Positions 60,542 through 64,000 of a DNA stretch of 64,000 nucleotides are shown in pieces. The notes under the pieces were generated by a model that was not told where the DNA came from, did not search any database, and worked only from the letters and a program-made list of their open reading frames with translations. The stretch is from NCBI RefSeq assembly GCF_000150275.1, contig NW_002060978.1, positions 327,611-391,610 on the forward strand. The letters are read 5' to 3'. The translations under genes were made by a program, and so were the position numbers. This DNA comes from Trichoplax adhaerens (Eukaryota; Placozoa; Uniplacotomia; Trichoplacea; Trichoplacidae). Position 1 is the stretch's first letter. Each line of letters starts with the position of its first letter.

Positions 60542-60582
60542 GTGGAGAAAGCTTTTCCACCTGATAGATTGTAATCAATCAG
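60542..60582. other. Two abutting imperfect palindromes
   Basis: GTGGAGAAAGCTTTTCCAC (60542-60560) is followed without a gap by CTGATAGATTGTAATC and AATCAG (to 60582). Each can fold into a hairpin of at least eight pairs. The next ~50 bases are GC-richer than the surroundings. Possible small structured RNA or regulatory site; no family recognised. Confidence 0.4.
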
Positions 60583-61910
60583 CTAGAAAATACTGCTTCT
60601 GCAATTAGAGGGGCCGCTTAAGCAAGGAATCTATCAGTAGATAACCAAAGCTTGGACTAAATGATATGATCATTATTTCATTACTAGATGAGACTTGTTT
60701 TTTCAATTCTAAAAATTTGATCTTAGGAACATCAAAATAAATTATGGATTTCAGATTACTTAAACCAAGTAGCTTTGCTTTTTTTGGAATTAATAAATCT
60801 TACTATATAGTTACGTAAACTGAAGAGGTAGTAAGCGTATATTCTACCATATTTATAATTAGGACTGAATAATATTCGAATGCTATATTTTATTCGCTAA
60901 AGAAAAATACGCGGATAGAGTTAAGGAAATTAAAAGCTCTATTGCAGAGGCATTGGTGAGTAGTAGATTTTTGATTTGGAAGATATGAGTCTACTTTATA
61001 TTAGCATAATCAATAAAATTGAGATCGAAATCGCAATATCATATGAAAAATATTGAATTCAATTGAATATCGAACAAATGCTCCAATGAATAAAGATACA
61101 ATAAGGAAGCTAATTTCATCTATCATACAAAAATGCCCTAGATAATAGTAAATAAATCATTAAATTTTCAGCATTTATCACTTATGAGCAAAATACAAAG
61201 CAATTAAATAGCTATCTCGTGGTAGGAATATATCAATTAATAAATCTTCTTGAATGCGAGAATCAGCTTGTATATCTTATAATATAATCCTTTCTTATCA
61301 CTTTAGGTCATCCTATGAAGCTTGAAAAATATTTATGCTTACTGCATTTGTGAAAGAAAATTGTGTTGCTTTTCATTAAAGCAATTACTCAATTATAGAA
61401 AAAACGATTTCAATGGAGTCAAGTTAGCTCTGATGAATTCTATTTTTACTTTATTTAAATTTTCATATCCAATTGATGCGATAATCCAAAGACAAATTAA
61501 GTTTTGTTCCTTGAATATGTCTATTATTATTTAAAAATGTATTGTAACTTTCAATGGATGCTAGGCTAACAATAAATTATGCATTATTAACAGCTAATTG
61601 GAATTTCTGACATGCATGAAACATAACCATTCAACGGCTATATCTTAAGCTGCCTGAATCTTGCAGTTGTCACAGGTACTTTAGATGCATACATTTTCTT
61701 AGGTTTTTATTACTTAAAATTTTATAAAGTAAATATCATTATTTAGTTGCAGTCTACTCCAAGCGTGGATATAGCTGGCTTAAATTTTTCTCGAAAATTT
61801 CTAGAAAACAAAATATAATCTTCGAATATCTAATTCAGCAAATTCCGTATATTACAGTGTTATTGAATTGATAGAAGTAGAGAGTCAATTTTATTGCTAA
61901 GATCATTAAA

Positions 61911-62930
61911 ATGGCCGATATATTATCTAGTAATGCATCTAGCACGAATTATAAATCAAATGGCATTATCTTAAATGAGACAGAAGTATTTGTTATCTGT
62001 AGTGTTGGAATTGTATTGAATTTATTTGTAATTTCGATTTTGTTGAAATATCGAGAGAATGGAGGGATTGTTAATATTCTACTAGTAAATCTGTCTGTAA
62101 TAGATTTGTTGACATGTCTTTCAGTTATTACTGTAACGGCTATTGCAGCGCTAAAATTAGAATTTAATCGAAATACATCCTCTAGATTAGACGTAAGGGA
62201 TGTAATGTGCAAAATATGTTTATATACTACAACAGCAACTTCATTTTGCTCGACTTACATTTTAGCTACACTGGCTATTGAACGTTATCGCGTTATATGC
62301 TATCCACTAAACTCAAGAAACTACCGTCGACGTTATAGTATCGCGATTGTATTTATTTGGTTAATTTCTTCCGCATTATCGGCCTACACAATTGCTTTTA
62401 GCCAATATGAACCTCATTTTCACCCATACGTCTGCTTCTTAACGGGCTTAAATTATACTGGAAGTAAAATTTGGGTACTACTTTCTTCTTCTTTTGGATA
62501 TGGAATTCCTGTTTTTGTTACTGTATGCTGTTACATTGCTGTCGTGTATAAGTTCGTACGAAGTAAAATTCCAGGTGAATTACCCGATTTACAGACTACT
62601 TACACAATAAAGAGAAGGAAAGAAATGCAAACTGTTACTATACTGCTAATTATCACTATTATTTCGTTTATTCCAAAATGTATACTTTATATTTTTACAA
62701 ATATTTCGTCGATCAGGCATGCCACTTCTGTGAATAATACGACTAATTTTATCGTTATTGAGCCTTCATCAACTTTTGATTTACTTTTCTTTCGATTTAT
62801 TTCACTAATAACGCTTGCTCAAGTTATTGTAAATCCTTTATTATATAATTTTGTCTGTAGAAAGTTTAGAGGAAACGTATCTAGATATATTGCGGTTGCT
62901 TTGAGTCGTTTCAATAAAGCATCTTCCTAG
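61911..62930 (+). CDS. Class A GPCR with ERY and NPLLY, receptor 9
   Basis: A 339-residue intronless receptor, sister of the one at 59097. Landmarks: Asn37 in TM1, Asp65 in TM2 (NLSVID), Cys100 in TM3, ERY 124-126 followed by R-V-I-C, Trp150 in TM4, F-H-P-Y-x-C in loop 2 with Cys175, I-P-G-E and K-R-R-K-E in intracellular loop 3, Ile-Pro 254-255 in TM6 and NPLLY 308-312. It keeps the TM6 proline and the Asn of NPxxY that its sister has changed, so it is the more canonical of the pair. N-glycosylation sequons occur in the N tail (Asn8, Asn22). The start is in AAAATGGCC. AATAAA follows at 62978. Confidence 0.93.
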   Translation: MADILSSNASSTNYKSNGIILNETEVFVICSVGIVLNLFVISILLKYRENGGIVNILLVNLSVIDLLTCLSVITVTAIAALKLEFNRNTSSRLDVRDVMCKICLYTTTATSFCSTYILATLAIERYRVICYPLNSRNYRRRYSIAIVFIWLISSALSAYTIAFSQYEPHFHPYVCFLTGLNYTGSKIWVLLSSSFGYGIPVFVTVCCYIAVVYKFVRSKIPGELPDLQTTYTIKRRKEMQTVTILLIITIISFIPKCILYIFTNISSIRHATSVNNTTNFIVIEPSSTFDLLFFRFISLITLAQVIVNPLLYNFVCRKFRGNVSRYIAVALSRFNKASS

Positions 62931-62977
62931 CTGTAACTGGATTACGATGCCATATTAGAAAATTATTATTTATCACT

Positions 62978-62983
62978 AATAAA
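62978..62983 (+). terminator. Poly(A) signal AATAAA for receptor 9
   Basis: A perfect AATAAA 48 bases after the stop, with another at 63019-63024. Confidence 0.45.
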
Positions 62984-63588
62984 TCTTTTATATAATAAAA
63001 TATAAATTATAAGCCTTTAATAAAGTAAGCTGATTTCAAGACTAAGACCTATGGCTATATTTTATTAGTTAATGAACAGAATTTGCAAGAGCAATTTTAC
63101 AGTTAAATATGGCTGTGAGCAACCGTAAGCCTGGCGCTATGCTTGCTATTTTATAACGAAGTTTTACAATTTATAATTTACCAATGAAAAGACAGTGTCA
63201 CATAATCATAAATGCAGATGTTGATACCATATTTAATATAGCCTTGCATGCTAACATTATGAACATTAAGAAATAGGCCGTACCGTTACTATGTTATATT
63301 TACGAATATTGCAGGTTGAATATTGTGTCTAGCCATAAAAATATATTTATTATGTTAAGTATGTGACTAATATTTGTATGCTTGAAATGATCTCTATTTT
63401 CTCCTCTTATCTGGTCTTCTATCCATCTAATTATTTCCTGCGTTGCTTTAACAAAGCTCTATTCTCCAATACTTCGTTTGTCTGCTATGCTCTACCAGAT
63501 ATTATATAGTGGAAGCGGAGGAACGAACTGAAATACTGGAGATGACTATTCTGCATTGTGTAAATTTGAACAACGCATTCAACGTTAG

Positions 63589-63781
63589 CTTTTGCCTCAA
63601 TATACGTCTGCCAACGCTCAAATTAATTATATTATATCTACTCTTGTTGATAGTACCGAATCCAAGATTGATTCTCGGAAAAGCACTCAGCTTTTAATCT
63701 TCGGAAATCTGATAAAACCTGCGGATAATTGGAAGTTCCAGTTGGGCAATCTTAGAATTTTTGTTGTGAAAGACTTATTTC
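63589..63781 (+). CDS. Candidate internal exon of an unidentified multi-exon gene
   Basis: From just after a TAG at 63586-63588 to the base before GTAAGTAC at 63782, the frame is open for 64 codons and gives a mixed, protein-like composition with charged residues and a D-N-W-K-F-Q segment. The TAG could itself be the end of a 3' splice site, though the polypyrimidine tract before it is weak. The donor would be in phase 1. I do not recognise the protein. Without the next exon, which would lie beyond this window, the call is tentative. Confidence 0.25.
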
Positions 63782-64000
63782 GTAAGTACTGCATTAGCTT
63801 ACCTATAAAACTATAATTGATTTTTTTACTGATCTTAAGCCTGTTACTATGTTCTGTAATGACTGCGATTTTTTTATTGCATTGTTTTGTGTAGAATATG
63901 TTCCCATTTATTGGAACGGATATTTTTCTATCTGATCAGTTATTAAGGGATGCTATTGTTGGTCAAATTTAACAAAATTACTTTAAAATGATGAAACCAT

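Larger units (their letters stand above)
60078..61910. other. Spacer between the tandem receptors 8 and 9
   Basis: No gene. It contains two abutting palindromes at 60542-60582 followed by a GC-richer segment to about 60632. The remainder is AT-rich. A 70-codon frame at 61322 begins with a non-ATG codon and has no support. Confidence 0.45.
62931..64000. other. Right-edge region with a possible exon
   Basis: After the poly(A) signals of receptor 9 the sequence becomes pyrimidine-rich near 63390-63480, followed by two overlapping open frames (63452-63697 and 63589-63816). The second has an even amino-acid composition and meets a strong splice donor (63782). See the candidate exon entry. Confidence 0.4.

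Overview
The window looks like AT-rich metazoan nuclear DNA. It carries nine intronless class A (rhodopsin-like) G-protein-coupled receptor (GPCR) genes separated by several kilobases of non-coding sequence. Evidence for an animal genome is the seven-transmembrane receptor motifs, ATG contexts of the ACCATGG type, AATAAA signals after several stops, and LTR-like repeats with TATA and AATAAA boxes. Low GC, clustered single-exon orphan receptors and short intergenic DNA would fit an early-branching animal such as a placozoan (Trichoplax/Hoilungia type). That assignment is an inference from general character, not from a marker gene.

Layout. 1-31 kb holds four related receptors on the + strand (4395, 11177, 19691, 26959). 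They share N-terminal Cys motifs in the first three, a G-x-KT signature after TM2, an R-C-[FL]-F/A stretch in extracellular loop 2, and an invariant CNADE pentapeptide in extracellular loop 3; they are one paralogous subfamily. 31-45 kb holds two unrelated receptors (31358 and 43333). 46-57 kb is repeat-rich and contains the only minus-strand receptor (50894-51877). 59-63 kb holds a tandem pair of sister receptors (59097 and 61911). Two of the nine (26959 and 31358) have lost the arginine of the DRY motif.

Between the genes are at least twelve copies of four repeat families, most with recognisable ends and target-site duplications. Family A (~443 bp, TGTCAC...GTGACA ends, 5-bp duplications), family D (~540-630 bp, 5-bp duplications) and family F (~551 bp, 5-bp duplication in the best copy) have a TATA box followed by AATAAA and look like solo LTRs. 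Family E (TGTAATG...ACTACA, 4-bp duplications, strongly G-poor left half) is of uncertain class. They are nested in one another: E inside A, E inside D, and A inside E. No gag or pol reading frame is visible.

Working picture: a birth-and-death cluster of orphan chemosensory or peptide receptors. It expanded by local duplication, since homologous non-coding blocks lie downstream of the second and third receptors, and was then spread out by LTR-type insertions that were mostly reduced to solo copies. Multi-exon genes with short exons could be present in the gaps and would escape this reading; one candidate exon lies at the right edge.
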